A stretch of 64,000 nucleotides of DNA, from contig CM022302.1 of NCBI GenBank assembly GCA_011799875.1, positions 58,011,599 to 58,075,598 of the forward strand. Direction: 5' to 3'. The translations under genes were made by a program, and so were the position numbers. The notes below the pieces were generated by a model. The model saw nothing but the letters and a program-made list of their open reading frames with translations. It made no database searches and was not told the origin of the DNA. Below, piece after piece: positions 1 through 11,719 of this stretch; the stretch's first letter is position 1, and every line of letters starts with the position of its first letter. Source of the stretch: Thinopyrum elongatum (Eukaryota; Streptophyta; Magnoliopsida; Poales; Poaceae).

Positions 1-223
1 CCGTGGTGTTGTTTTTTGTGCAGAAATAAAAGTTCTCCAAATGAGCTGAAACTTTTTGACGATTTTTCTTGGAACAAAAGAGACCCCCGAAGCTTTGTGG
101 GAGGCTTAGAAGGTGAAGGAGGTGAGCAAGATACACTATGGCGCGCCTGAGGGGCCCGGCTTGCCCCGGTGTGTTGTGCTCACCTCGAGGCCCATTTTCG
201 CGTGAAACTGACGTCAAAAAATC

Positions 224-233
224 CTATAAATAG
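224..233 (+). promoter_or_regulatory. LTR TATA box
   Basis: The text is ctataaatag. The equivalent site in the right LTR is cataaatag at about 6188-6197. It is the most TATA-like AT-rich block in the LTR and sits upstream of a GC-rich leader, so it probably marks the U3/R boundary. Confidence 0.5.
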
Positions 234-830
234 ATAAACCATCAGAAATAACCCTATATCATAAGTTCCACCGCCGCAAGCCTCTGTAGGCACGAAAAAC
301 CAATCTAGACCCCGTTCCGGCACTCCGCCGGAGGGGGAAATCATCACCGGTGGCCATCTTCATCATCCCGGCGGCCACCATGATGAGAAGGGAGTAGTCC
401 ACCCTCGGGGCTGAGGGTTTGTACCAGTAGCTATGTGTTTAATCTCTCTCTCTCTCGTATTCTTGAGATGTCACGATCTTGATGTATCGCGGGCTTTGTT
501 AATATAGTCGGATCATATGGTGTTTTCCCCTCTCTATCTTGTGATGAATTGAGTTTTCCCTTTGAGATTTCGTTTTATTGGATTGAATACTTTTATGGAT
601 TTGAGAACACTTGATGTATGTCTTGCTATGAATACCCGTGGTGACAGTGGGGTATCATATTGATTCACTTGATATGTGTTTTGACACCCAACTCGCGGAT
701 TTCCGAGGTGACATTGGGGTAATCTATGCATAGGGGTTGATGCACGTTCTCGTCTTCTGTTTCTCCGGTAGAAATCTTGGAGCACTCTTTGAGCTTCTTT
801 GTGTTGGATTGAGTATTACGAATCTGAATT

Positions 831-980
831 TACTTTGGTGTTATTTTAGTACGAACTCTTGATAGATCGATCTGAAAGAATAACTTGGTGTTATTTTAGT
901 ATGAACTCTTGATAGATCGATCGAAAAGAATAATTTGGTGTTATTTTAGTACGAACTCCTGGATATATCGATCGGAAAAA
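831..980 (+). repeat. 50-bp tandem triplication in 5' LTR
   Basis: Three direct copies at 831, 881 and 931, each carrying TTGGTGTTATTTTAGT and a GATAGATCGATC-like core. The same triplication is at 6791-6940 in the other LTR, so it predates insertion and belongs to the family. Confidence 0.85.
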
Positions 981-1495
981 ATAGCTACAAATAATTTCTT
1001 CTTATGTTCTCCGCTAGATAGGAACTTTCGAGTGATTCTTCATCGCACGTTGAGGGGTGGTTATATGATCCAATTAGATTGGCATTGTTGAGAGATTGCA
1101 CTAGCCAAAGTACGGACCCTAGGCCTCATTTTCAAGCATTGCAATACCATTTGTGCTCACTTTTGTTACTTGCTACCTTGCTGTTTTTTATTGTTACTAT
1201 TACAAAAATCAATATCTACTATCATTACTATATTTGTATCACCATCTCTTCGCCAAACTAGTGCACCTATACAAATTACCATTGTATTTGGTGTGTTGGG
1301 GACAAAAGAGACTCTTTGTTATTTGGTTGCAGGGTTGTTTGAGAGAGACCATCTTCATCCTATGCCTCCTACGGATTGATAAACTTTAGGTTATCCACTT
1401 GAGGGAAATTTGCTACTGTCCTACAAAACTCTGCGCTTGGAGGCCTAACACGAGTCTACAAGAACAAGTTGTGTAGTAGACATCAAGCTCTTTTC

Positions 1496-1515
1496 TAGCG
1501 CCGTTGCCGGGGGAG
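1496..1515 (+). other. Primer binding site (tRNA-Asp type)
   Basis: Ten bases after the LTR end, tagcgccgttgccggggga is nearly complementary to the 3' end of plant tRNA-Asp (GTC), the primer used by many cereal Gypsy elements. The second base differs from the expected TGGCGCC start. Confidence 0.75.
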
Positions 1516-1691
1516 GTGAGTGCATGAAGGTATATCTTTGGATCTTGCAATTGAATCTTTTAGTTTCTTGTTTTATCACTAGTTTGATTTATAAAAAGAA
1601 AACTACAAAAAAAATGGAATTGAGGTGGTCTCATATTGTTCATCTTTATAATGTCTTTCGTGAAAATGATGGAAAGTAAAATTGTGCTCAA

Positions 1692-2572
1692 TTGATAGAA
1701 GAAGAATTCTATAGAATATTTGACAAAAAATATTTAAATGATGAGCATGATTGCAATGTTGTTGGTATGAACTCTTTGAATATCCATGATGCTAACGATA
1801 TGCAAAGACATAAGCTTGGGGATGCTATGTTTGATGAAGATGATATTTTTAGTCCCCCAAGTTTTGATGAGAAATTTTATTATGATGAAAGCATGCCTCC
1901 TATTTATGATGATTATATTGATAAAGTGGGTTTGGAAGAGTGTCAACTCTAGGTACTAATGATCCCACTATTTTGGAGGGTGCTGAATCTTATTCTCATA
2001 ATTATGAAAGTGGATTTGGGGAGGTCATGACTTTATTTAATGATGAATCCACTATTTTGGAAGAGGTTTCAATTGACTATGAGAACAAAGTTGCTATCTA
2101 TGATGATTATGGTGATGATATGTATGCTATAAAGAATAATGATAACCATGAAACTTGTCATCAAGATTTTAATTTTCAATCCCATGATAGTTATTTTGTT
2201 GAGTTTGCTCCCACTACTATTCATGAGAATAAATTTGCTTATGTGGAGAGTAATAAAATTTCTATGCTTACGTATCATGAAAAGAATGCTTTATGTGATA
2301 GCTATATTGTTGAATTCATTCATGATGCTACTGAAAATTACCATGAGAGGGGAACATATGCTTTTACATATTGCAATAATATCAAGTTTCCTCTCTATGT
2401 GTTGAAAATTTTGAAGTTGCACTTGTTTTGCCTTCCTATGCTAGTTGATTCTTGCTCTCATAAATTATTTGCTCACAAAATCCCTATGCATAGGAAGTGG
2501 GTTAGAATTAAATGTGTTTGCCATGTGATTCATGATGCTCCTGTTATGTTTCAATTCTTTACTTTTATGTGA
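1692..2572 (+). pseudogene. Degenerate internal ORF of the Gypsy element, function unknown
   Basis: Two overlapping open frames, 1692-1952 and 1940-2572, read as one coding region broken by a frameshift near 1945. The product is rich in Asp, Glu, Tyr and His, with many YDD/DDY clusters, and shows no zinc knuckle, protease, RT or integrase signature. It occupies the gag position just after the leader. It could be a diverged gag or a family-specific accessory ORF; I do not recognise a function. The weak start context (gttttt upstream is absent; ATTG-TGCTCAATTGATAG region precedes) does not settle the true start codon. The ORFs on the opposite strand here are shadows of the same AT-rich codon pattern. 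Confidence 0.45.
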
Positions 2573-2573
2573 G

Positions 2574-4080
2574 CATCATTGAAATCATCATGCCTAGCTT
2601 AAAAGGCATTAAAGAAAAGTGCTTGTTGGGAGACAACCTAACATTTACCCCTACTGTTTTTGTGTGTTCACATGATTAGGCTACTGTAGTAATCATGTTT
2701 TATAGCTTTTGTTTCAATAAAGTGCCAAGTAAAGTCTTTGGGATAGTGTGGATGATAGTGGACTTGATTTTGTGCAAAAACAGAAACTTGTTCACTCAGT
2801 CCAGGAATTTTAGAAATTCACTGGAACGTGCTTTTGATCTGAAATTTTTACAGATGATTGATATACAAATTTCCTACGTTGTCCTAATTTTTCAGAATTG
2901 TTGGAGTTACATAAGTATGGTTGGAGTACCGATTACTACAGACTGTTCTGTTTTTGACAGATTCTGTTTTTAATGCATAGTTTGCTTGTTTTCTAGTTTC
3001 TATGGCTTATATTGCTTAATATAAATTGTGGAAATGATAAGGTGCTGTAGGCATTGTGTTAGAACAATTTTGAATCTTGTCTTTGGAATTACCAAAGTGA
3101 ACGATTTGTCTTTATCATACTAACCTATCTCACGAAGTTTCGTTAAGTTTTGTGTGATTGAAGTTTTCAAGTTTTGGGTGAGATATCGATATGAGGAGAA
3201 TAAGGAGTGACAAGACCCTAAGCTTTGGGTATTCTCAAGGAACCCCGAAGGTAATATTCAAGGAGGATCCAAGCAACTAAGCTTGGGGATGCCCCGGAAG
3301 GCATCCCCTCTTTCGTCTCCAACATTATCGGTAACCTTACTTGGAGCTATATTTTCATTCGTCACATGATATGCATTTTGCTTGGAGCGTCAATTTATTT
3401 TCTTAGGATTTGATTGATGTTATTTATAATAATGTTTTTCATCTTTTATTTCAATAAAAATGTCAAGTATAGCCTTTACCATGCTTATTTTGCAAGTCTA
3501 TATGTTGCTGTTCTAAAACAGAAAGTTGCACGCTAGTGCGTGAATTCTTGAAAAAAGTCAGAATGTGATAAAATGTTGAAATTTTTTGCAAAATAATCTA
3601 TGATAAATTTTCTTCAGTGTGGTAATTTTTCAGAATTTTTGAGATAAATAAGTATTGATATTCTTGCATCCTTTTCAGATTGTCTTGTTTAGACAGATTG
3701 CTGTTATGTTTGCATTGTTTGCTTGTTTAATGATTCTATTTGAGGATAGGAGTATTAAATATGCAGAGGCATTTAGTATGCAATGTTGAATAATAATTTT
3801 AGTGATTTCCTACAGTAGAGAATGATAAGGTTTTGCATTGATTTATACTAACGCATCTCACGAATTCTTGTTGAGTTTTGTGTGGATGAAGTTTTTAAGA
3901 TTTAGGGAAACCGTGATATAAAAGGAATTAAGGAGACACAAAAGCTCAAGCTTGGGGATGCCCAAGGCATCCCAAGATAATATTTCAAGAAGTCTCAAGC
4001 ATCTAAGCTTGGGGATGCCCCGGTAGGCATCCCACCTATCTTCATCAACAATTATCGGTTAGTATCGGTTGAGCCTAAGT
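2574..4080 (+). repeat. Duplicated non-coding module of the Gypsy interior
   Basis: Two diverged direct units, about 2680-3360 and 3430-4080. Each begins with a TTTCAATAAA-type block, passes through a TTTTTCAGAATT-rich section and ends in paired AAGCTTGGGGATGCCC motifs flanking GGCATCCC (about 3275-3310 and 3950-4030). No frame is conserved between them. A third TTTTAATAAAATA start at about 4145 suggests the beginning of another unit. Confidence 0.7.
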
Positions 4081-5832
4081 TTTTGCTTCTTCACATGATG
4101 TGTGCTATTCTTAGAATGTCATTTTATTTTGTTTTTGCTTGTTGTTTTAATAAAATACTTAGATCTGAAAGTTTTTAAATAAGAGAGAGTCCACAATTAG
4201 CTACCTATTTACTTAACTACTCGCTTGATCTTCACTTATATCTTTTTGGAGTAACTTGTTATTTGCTCTAGTGCTTCACTTATATCTTTTTGAGCACGAT
4301 GTGCTTTAACTTTTTTGAAGAAACTCTCTCATGCTTCACTTATATTATTTTGAGAGAAGAAGATTTTATGCTCATGTTCTTCGCTTAAATTTGCTTGAGC
4401 TTGTCAAAAGCAATTGCAACTTATGAAATTAGTCCCAAAGTGATAGATATCCAAGAGGGATATAATAAAAACTTTCATGAAGATCATTGGGCAAAATAAA
4501 TTTGATTCCTTGTAATAGTTTTGCGATGTGGAGATAATAATATGTGAGTCATGTTGGTGAGTAATTATGCTTTAGTAAGAATATTGGTGTTAAGGTTTGT
4601 GATTCCCTATGCAAGCACGAAAGTCAATAGTTATGCAATGAAATTACATCCTACTTGTGGTGCATTATTCGGTGTTAGTTATGCTTAATGCTTGCTTATG
4701 TGATTTTTTGTTTCTTGGTTGGTTGCTTCTCAATATATTTGCTAGCCTCCACTTGTACTAAGTAGAAATACTACTTGTGCATCCTAAATCCTTAAACCCA
4801 GTTTTGCCATATGAGTCCACCATACCTACCTATATGCGGTATTTCCATGCCGTTCTAAGCAAATTTGTATGTGCCATCTCTAATTTTCAAAATAAATTTC
4901 CTTTTTGCGTGCTCGTACCTCTCATGAAGCGTCAGGGGGTGGCCAATATTTTCCATGCTAGATGTGTTATTCTCAAGATGAGTGGTTATTCACTTGTCAT
5001 TGCACGAGTGTGGCGGTAATAGGGATGCCCAGTCCCGAAATGAAAAAAAGAAATTTACTTTATGTTGTCAAATAATAAATTCCTTGAAAAGTGTTGGTAT
5101 GGAGGGCACCCGTGGATACGGCTAGCCATGGATTGTGAAAGAATGGTGGAAAAAGGAATAAAAATTATTTTCTGTTTGGGAACCGCCTATGATATATCTA
5201 GCATGAAAAGTGTTGGGAATTACTCGGTCGTTTCATTGATGGGAAAAGTATGCCTCTCAAAAAATTTATCTCTCAATTTAAGCTTTGAGCTCTGGCACCT
5301 CTACAAATTCCTACTTCCCTCTGCGAAGGGCCTATCTATTTACTTTATGCAATTTTTATTTGAGTCTCTGTCTTCTCTTATAAAGCACCAACTAGGGAGC
5401 ACTATGATCATACTTGTGCATTGGATGTAGCTAATATTCGAGTGTGTTTCATGAATGGATCAATGATTGAGCTTGATGGGCTAGGGATAACTTTCTTTAG
5501 TTTTGATATTTTGAAAGACATGGTTGCTTGTTGATATGCTTGAGTATTGATGTCCTCATGTCAAATTATAGACTATTGCTTTGAATCATTCAAGTCCAAA
5601 TGTCTATGCTACAAAAGAAAGAGTATATGATGAATATGATAGGTAGCATTCCACACAAAAAATTCTGTTTTCGATTGCTACTTTATCATGATGAGTTTTA
5701 TGAGAAAGAGTTGTTGTTATGATGATAGGAATATTGATTGAAATTATCATTGACCAAACTTATGCACTTTGCTAGCATTCATACTTCATAAATTATTTCT
5801 TTTATCATTTACCCACTCGAGGACGAGTAGGA
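4081..5832 (+). other. Gypsy interior 3' part, non-coding
   Basis: No gene recognised. It contains a degenerate open frame at 4777-5019 and another at 5062-5430 with no recognisable domain. The segment ends in acccactcgaggacgagtag just before the purine tract of the 3' LTR. Confidence 0.5.
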
Positions 5833-5833
5833 A

Positions 5834-5846
5834 TTAAGCTTGGGGA
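5834..5846 (+). other. Polypurine tract of the Gypsy element
   Basis: The text ttaagcttgggga lies directly before the TGTTGATATG start of the 3' LTR, the position of the plus-strand priming site. Its core repeats the AAGCTTGGGGA motif found in the interior modules. Confidence 0.7.
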
Positions 5847-7392
5847 TGTTGATATGTATCCAACATATCTATAATTTATGAAGTATTCATGCCATGTTTA
5901 CGACAATTTTATATGATTTTGGTATGATTTGCATGGAACTAACCCGGACTGACGCTGTTTTCAGCAGAACTACCATGGTGTTGTTTTTTGTGCAGAAATG
6001 AAAGTTCTCCAAATGAGCTGAAACTTTTTGACGATTTTTTTTGGAACAAAAGAGACCCCCGAAGCTTCTTTGGAGGCCCATAAGGTGAGCAAGATACATC
6101 ACGGTGCGCCTGAGGGGCCCAGCTTGCCCCGGTGGGTTGTGCTCACCTCGAGGCCCATCTTCACGTGAAACTGACGCCAAAAAAATCCCATAAATAGAGA
6201 AACCACCAGAAATAACCCTAGATCAGAAGTTCCGCCGCCGCAAGCCTCTGTAGCCACGAAAAACCAATCTAGACCCCGTTCCGGTACTCCGCCGGAGGGG
6301 GAAGTCATCACCGGTGGCCATCTTCATCATCCCGGCGGCCACCATGATGAGGAGGGAGTAGTCCACCCAAGGGGCTGAGGGTTTGTACCAGTAGCTATGT
6401 GTTTAATCTCTCTCTCGTGTTCTTGAGATGTCACGATCTTGATGTATCGTGCGCTTTTTTAATATAGTCGGATCATATGGTGTTTTCCCCTCTCTATCTT
6501 GTGATGAATTGAGTTTTCCTTTTGAGATTTCGTTTTATTGGATTGAATACTTTTATGGATTTGAGAACACTTGATGTTTGTCTTGCTATGAATACCCATG
6601 GTGACAATGGGGTATCATATTGATTCACTTGATATGTGTTTTGGCACTCAACTCGCGGATTCCCGAGGTGACATCGGGGTAATCTATGCATAGGGGTTGA
6701 TGCACGTTCTCGTCTTTTGTTTCTCCGGTAGATATCGTGGGGCACTCTTTGAGGTTATTTGTGTTGGATTGAGTATTATGAATATGAATTTGCTTTGGTG
6801 TTATTTTAGTACGAACTCTAGATAGATCGATCGGAAAGAATAACTTGGTGTTATTTTAGTACGAACTCTTGATAGATCGATCGCAAATAATAACTTGGTG
6901 TTATTTTAGTACGAACTCTTGGATATATCAATCGGAAAGAATAGCTACAAACAATTTCTTTTTATGTTTTCCGCTAGATAGGAACTTTGGAGTGATTCTT
7001 CATCGCACGTTGAGGGATGGTTATATGATCCAATTAGATTAGCGTTGTTGAGAGATTGCACTGGCGAAAGTATAGACCCTAGGCCTCATTTTCAAGCATT
7101 GCAATACCGTTTGTGCTCACTTTTGTTACTTGCTACCTTGCTGTTTTTTATTGTTACTATTACAAAAATCAATATCTACTATCATTACTACACTTGTATC
7201 ACCATCTCTTCGCCGAACTAGTGCACCTATACAAATTACCATTGTATTTGGTGTGTTGGGGACACAAGAGAATCTTTGTTATTTGGTTGCAGGGTTGTTT
7301 GAGAGAGACCATCTTCATCCTACGCCTCCCACGGATTGATAAATCTTATGTCATCCACTTGAAGGAAATTTGCTACTGTCCTACAAAACTCT
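5847..7392 (+). repeat. 3' LTR of the Gypsy element, left part
   Basis: Starts TGTTGATATG and matches the 5' LTR up to ctacaaaactct, where the CACTA begins. In the intact left LTR the same text continues directly with gcgcttggagg (about 1434 on), which proves the interruption. Confidence 0.92.
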
Positions 7393-7690
7393 CACTAGTA
7401 GAAAACAGGGCTTTGGTTGAGTCCAGGATAAGGGCATTAATCCCGGTTCACTCATGAACCGGGACCAAAGGGGGCATCAGTCCCGGTTCGTGAGGCCAGG
7501 GCGCCGGCTGGGCCTCGGGGGCCATTGGTCCTGGTTCGTCTGACCCCTTTGGTCCTGGTTCCAGACACGAACCGGGACCAATGGGCCTCGCTCCTGGCCC
7601 ACAACCTTTAGTCCCGGTTGGTGGCTGGAACCGGGACCAAATGTAGTCCTTTAGTCCCGGTTTTAGCCACCAACCGGGACTAAAGAGAGG
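7393..7690 (+). repeat. Left TIR and subterminal palindromes of the CACTA
   Basis: After the TIR come several copies, in both orientations, of a TTTGGTCCCGGTT / AACCGGGACCAAA motif, at about 7439-7470, 7479-7500, 7545-7590, 7607-7641 and 7651-7686. Subterminal repeats of this kind are the binding sites of the TNPA-class protein in En/Spm elements; binding here is inferred. Confidence 0.9.
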
Positions 7691-7692
7691 CC

Positions 7693-7700
7693 TATATATA
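7693..7700 (+). promoter_or_regulatory. TATA box of the CACTA left promoter
   Basis: tatatata follows directly on the last subterminal palindrome and precedes a GC-rich leader. A plausible leader intron follows, donor GT at 7965 (cattGTGAGC) and acceptor AG at 8073-8074, just before the ATG at 8079. Confidence 0.55.
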
Positions 7701-8078
7701 CCCCCGCCCTTGCCTGCGAGCAGAGCCACTGCTCTATTTTTTTGGCCGGCCGTGGGAGAGCTTTGTGGTGCTCTAGCTCACCTCCTATGCACATGAAATG
7801 TTCGATGAAATGCCCGAGCCACACTTAAGCCTTCTCCTCTCCAAGCTCCTTGTCCAAGCTCCATTTTCCTCAAGATTTGTCTAGGTTTGGCGGTTCGTCC
7901 TGTCCCGTCCCTATCCTCACCGCCATCGATCGCCCGCGCCGATCTCGTCGCCGGCACCACCATTGTGAGCCTCTTGTTCTTATCTTCTTTATAAAAGAAA
8001 AAATTCTTACTTGTATGATTTAGATAGATACTTGTATAATTTTCTTAATTTTATTATTGTTTGTTATTATATAGTGCG

Positions 8079-8522
8079 ATGGTTTTGGTATCCGCCCCCG
8101 TCGGCCCTCGTCCTGTCTATTATTCAGATGTGGTATATTATCTTTTACGACTATTTGTTTCATTTAGTTTTTATGACAATTATGCCGACCAACGTGACAT
8201 AGATGTTTTTATCTAGGAGGTATGTGAACCGGAAATTCCAACCGACCCTCTTGTCGTGAGGTTAAATTTAGTTAAAAAAGAAAATGATTACTTGAAGAAA
8301 AAATTGAAAAGAATTGAGGAGGAGAATATGGAATTGGAGTTGCATGTTGCGGATGTCATCGATGATCACAAGATCAAGATGGATGAAATGCGCTTGAAGA
8401 TTAGAAAGATTAAAAAATATGCCATTCATACTGAGGCTTGGTATCATTATGCCGTTGGATCAATTGTTACCTTAGTTGCGATTATGATCGCATTTGTTGT
8501 TGCATTGAAATGTTTTACATAG
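8079..8522 (+). pseudogene. Small coiled-coil, membrane-anchored protein of the CACTA (one stop)
   Basis: One continuous frame from ATG 8079, just after a probable leader intron, to TAG 8522, about 147 codons with a single in-frame TAG at 8214-8216 (codon 46). The N-terminal third is Tyr/Val/Phe-rich. Residues about 62-110 are a Lys/Glu-rich heptad-like coiled coil (motifs KKENDYLKKKLKR, EEENMELELH). The last 24 residues are one hydrophobic helix, with GSIVTLVAIMIAFVVAL at its core, ending at Cys-Phe-Thr. The predicted product is therefore a tail-anchored coiled-coil protein. No enzyme motif is visible. It lies between the left promoter and the transposase exon that opens at the cgcag acceptor before 8741, so the two may share a primary transcript. 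Function unknown; it is not part of the classical TNPA/TNPD pair. Confidence 0.6.
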
Positions 8523-11500
8523 TTTCAATGTATGGTTTAATTAGATGCTCTGGAGAGCTATATGTTGTTCAATGAGAACTATGTATGAACTTTATGTATT
8601 TATTTTTTCAGTAATAACATTTGATCACTACTGTACTTTGGTTTTAATGTGATGATGAACTTCTATTAATTTGGTCACTTCTCTATTCATGATATTCTGT
8701 AATGGTTTTTGACACACTTAATTATATATAATGCACGCAGATGAACCGACAATGGATGTACGGTAACAGACGCACCTCCGAGTACATTAAGGGCGTGCAT
8801 AATTTTCTCAAAGTGGCTGAGGCAAACAAGCAGAATGGTTTTATGTGTTGTCCATGCCCTAGATGTGAGAATACGAAGTCTTACTCTGACTCGAAAACCC
8901 TTCACATCCACCTGCTTGAGAAGGGTTTCATGCCACACTATAATGTTTGGACCAAGCACGGAGAAAGAGGGGTTATGATGGAAGACGACGAAGAAGAAGA
9001 GGATGATGACAACTATGTGCCCCTGAATACAATGATGCTGCAACGGGGGAAGCTGAAGATCAAGATGAACCAGATGATGTGCCCGATGATGATCTTCGTC
9101 GGGTCATTGTTGATGCAAAGAGACAATGCGAAAGTGAAAAGGAGAAGTTGAAGTTCGATCGCATGTTAGAGGATCACAAAAAAGGGTTGTATCACACTGG
9201 AATTGCTGCAATGGAAGGCAGACAATGGTGTATCTGACAACGGATTTGAGAAGCTACTGAAAATATTGAAGAAGAAGCTTCCAAAGGATAACGAATTGCC
9301 CGACAGTACGTACGGGGCAAAGAAGGTTCTATGCCCTCTAGGATTGGAGGTGCAGAAGATACATGCATGCCCTAATGACTGCATCCTCTACCGCGGTGCG
9401 TACGAGGATTTGAACGCATGCCCGTTATGCGGTGCATTGCGGTATAAGATCAGACGAGATGACCCTGGTGATGTTGACGGCGAGCGCCCTAGGAAGAGGG
9501 TTCCTGCCAAGGTGATGTGGTATGCTCCTATAATACCACGGTTGAAACGTCTGTTCAGAAACAAAGAGCGTGCCAAGTTGATGCGATGGCACAAAGAGGA
9601 CCGTAAGAAAGGCGGGAAGTTGAGAGCACCCGCTGACGTGTCGCAGTGGAGAAAAATCGAGAGAAAGTTGGGGACTTTGCAGGTGACGCAAGGAACGTAT
9701 GGTTTGGTTTAAGCGCGGATGGCATTAATCCTTTTGGGGAGCAGAGCAGCAATCATAGCACCTGGCCCGTGACTCTATGTATCTATAACCTTCCTCCTTG
9801 GCTGTGCATGAAGCGGAAGTTCATTATGATGCCAGTTCTCATCCAAGGCCCTAAGCAACCTGGCAACGACATTGATGTGTTCCTAAGGCCATTAGTTGAA
9901 GAACTTCTACAGCTGTGGAATGGAAAAGGTGTATGTGTGTGGGATGAGCATGACCAGCAGGAATTTGACCTACATGCATTGCTGTTTGTAACCATCAATG
10001 ATTAGCCTGCTCTCAGTAACCTTTCAGGACAGAGAAACAAGGGATACCACGCATGCACGCACTGTTTAGATGACACTGAAAGTATATACTTGGATAAATG
10101 CAGGAAGAATGTGTACCTGGGGCATCGTCGATTTCTTCCGACCAACCATCAATGTCGAAAGAAAGGCAAACATTTCAAAGGCGAGGCAGATCATCGGAAG
10201 AAGCCCGTCGTCCGTACTGGTGATCACATACTTGCTATGGTCAATGATTTACAAGTAATCTTTGGAAAGGGTCCCGGCGGACTATCTATTCCGAATGACG
10301 CTGAGGGACGCACACCCATGTGGAAGAAGAAATCTATATTATGGGACCTACCCTATTGGAAAGACCTAGAGGTCCGCTCTGCAATCGACATGATGCACGT
10401 GACGAAGAATCTTTGCGTGAACCTTCTAGGCTTCTTGGGCGTGTATGGGAAGACAAAAGATACACCGGAGGCACGGGAGGACCAGCAACATGTGCACGGT
10501 AAAGATGGCATGCCTCCAAAGCAGTATGAAGGTCCTGCCAACTATGCTCTTACCAAGGAAGAGAAGGAAATCTTCTTTGAATGCCTGCTCAGTATGAAGG
10601 TCCCGTTTGGCTTCTCGTCGAATATAAAGGGAATAATAAATATGGCAGAGAAAAAGTTCTAGAACCTAAAGTCTCATGACTGCCACGTGATTATGACGCA
10701 ACTGCTTCTGGTTGCATTGAGGGGGCTTCTACCGGAAAACGTTCGACTAGCCGTTGTGAAGCTATGTGCATTCCTCAATGCAATCTCTCAGAAGGTGATC
10801 GATCCAGAAATCCTACCAAGGTTAAGGAGTGATTTGGCGCAATGTCATGTCAGTTTTGAGCTGGTGTTCCCACCATCCTTCTTCAATATCATGACGCACG
10901 TCCTAGTTCATCTAGTCGACGAGATTGCCATTCCGGGCCCTGTATTTCTACACAATATGTTCCCCTTTGAGAGGTTCATGGGAGTCTTAAAGAAATATGT
11001 TCGTAACCGTGCTAGGCCAGAAGGAAGCATCTCGACGGGCCATCAAACAAAGGAGGTCATTGGGTTTTGGGTTGACTTCATTCCTGACCTTAAGAAGATT
11101 GGTCTTCCTCAATCGCGGTATGAGGGGAGACTGACTGGAAAAGGCATGCTAGGAGCAGACTCAATAATATGTAGGGACGGGCATTCTTGGTCTCAAGCAC
11201 ACTACACAGTTCTACAGAATTCTATCTTGGATGAACACAAGAATATTCTACGCTCCAAACACCCGGAGCAGTGTGCGACTGGATTACATGTGAACACATC
11301 AGGACTTTCGGCAGTTGGTTGCAAACACGTCTCATGGGTGACAACACTGTTTCTGATGAGCTGTACTCGTTGGCTAGGGGACCATCTTCGACTGTATTGA
11401 CTTACAAAGGGTACGAGATAAATGGGAATACATTTTACACGATCGCCCAAGATCAAAAGAGCACCAACCAAAACAGTGGTGTCCGCTTTGATGCAGCAAC

Positions 11501-11719
11501 CAAGAGGGGAAAGGACACATATTATGGTTACATAGTGGACATATGGGAGTTTGACTATGGACAGGATTTTAAGGTCCCTTTGTTTCAGTGCAAATGGGTC
11601 AATCTGTCAGGAGGCGGGGTACAGGTAGACCCACAGTACGGAATCACAACAGTGGATCTGAACAATCTTGTGTACACAGACGAACCATTCGTACTAGCCA
11701 ATGATGTGGCGCAGGTTTT

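Larger units (their letters stand above)
1..1485 (+). repeat. 5' LTR of the Gypsy element (5'-truncated by window)
   Basis: Matches the right LTR from its base 127 onward and ends in GTAGTAGACATCA. It contains a TATA-like ctataaatag at 224-233 and a triplicated 50-bp unit (831-980). The short ORFs in it, including 534-785 on the minus strand, recur in the other LTR without other support and are not treated as genes. Confidence 0.9.

Noticed and set aside
534..785. Minus-strand ORF in the Gypsy LTR, repeated at 6494-6745
   Set aside because: It is present only because the LTR is repeated; it lies in LTR regulatory sequence and shows no domain.
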